Below, in pieces: positions 5,152 through 5,202 of a DNA stretch of 5,202 nucleotides. The notes under the pieces were generated by a model. That model was not told the DNA's origin, searched no databases, and worked only from the letters and a program-made list of their open reading frames with translations. Source of the DNA: Syntrophorhabdus sp. PtaB.Bin184 (GTDB lineage Bacteria; Desulfobacterota; Syntrophorhabdia; Syntrophorhabdales; Syntrophorhabdaceae); contig MVQQ01000182.1 of assembly GCA_002067555.1 (NCBI GenBank), positions 1 to 5,202 of the forward strand, given 5' to 3'. Made by a program: the position numbers and the translations under genes. Each line of letters starts with the position of its first letter. Within the stretch, counting starts at the first letter, position 1.

Positions 5152-5202
5152 GATTGAGCGAGCTCATACGGGGCATGAAGAAGACCGCCGTGACCGGCGA
5201 CA
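5148..5202 (+). CDS. murE: UDP-N-acetylmuramoyl-tripeptide synthetase MurE, 5' end only
   Basis: Only 18 codons are present, reading MRLSELIRGMKKTAVTGD before the window ends. The pattern M-[KR]-L-S-E-L-[IL]-x-G followed by VTGD is the usual MurE N-terminus, and murE follows ftsI in dcw clusters. MurE adds the third stem-peptide residue (often meso-diaminopimelate in Gram-negatives) to UDP-MurNAc-dipeptide in the cytoplasm. The GTG start overlaps the preceding stop (GTGA). Identity rests on this short match and on position. Confidence 0.8.
   Translation, partial: MRLSELIRGMKKTAVTGD

Overview
The window is GC-rich, densely packed bacterial chromosome. It holds a secretion/pilus ATPase gene (gspE/pilB type), a convergent greA, and the start of a division and cell wall (dcw) cluster reading rightward: mraZ, rsmH, ftsL, a small PASTA-domain gene, and the first codons of murE. 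The gene content, the MshEN-type assembly ATPase, a PASTA tail in the ftsI position and frequent TTG/GTG starts fit a Desulfobacterota-like (former Deltaproteobacteria) organism. That placement is inference, because no rRNA or other marker is present.

Layout. Bases 1-35 hold nothing I recognise. Bases 36-96 look like an imperfect hairpin plus T6 run (probable terminator of an upstream gene), with four degenerate 7-bp repeats inside. A good sigma70-type promoter (101-129) follows, placed so that its predicted start site coincides with the ATG of gspE at 136, which suggests a leaderless message. gspE (136-1863) and greA (minus strand, 1991-2455) converge on a 127-bp gap that is filled exactly, stop codon to stop codon, by a large palindrome built from 9-bp units. 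The gap 2456-2676 is a divergent regulatory region: greA leader and weak promoter on one side, two inverted repeats in the middle, and on the other side a near-consensus promoter followed by three 10-bp-spaced MraZ boxes that run into the mraZ ribosome binding site.

The dcw cluster is tightly coupled. mraZ/rsmH, ftsL/PASTA gene and PASTA gene/murE each overlap by 4 bp, and rsmH to ftsL is an 11-nt gap. MraZ is the autoregulator, RsmH the 16S rRNA methyltransferase, FtsL the membrane coiled-coil divisome protein, and MurE a peptidoglycan precursor ligase.

The main surprise is the fourth gene (4303-5151). In this cluster order the slot between ftsL and murE belongs to ftsI, the septal transpeptidase of roughly 550-700 residues. 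Here it encodes only 282 residues: one N-terminal membrane anchor, about 130 residues of unrecognised extracytoplasmic sequence, and a single C-terminal PASTA domain, with no transpeptidase motifs. It may be a non-catalytic septal or peptidoglycan-binding protein that replaced ftsI here or was left when the catalytic domain was lost. The catalytic PBP would then have to be encoded elsewhere.
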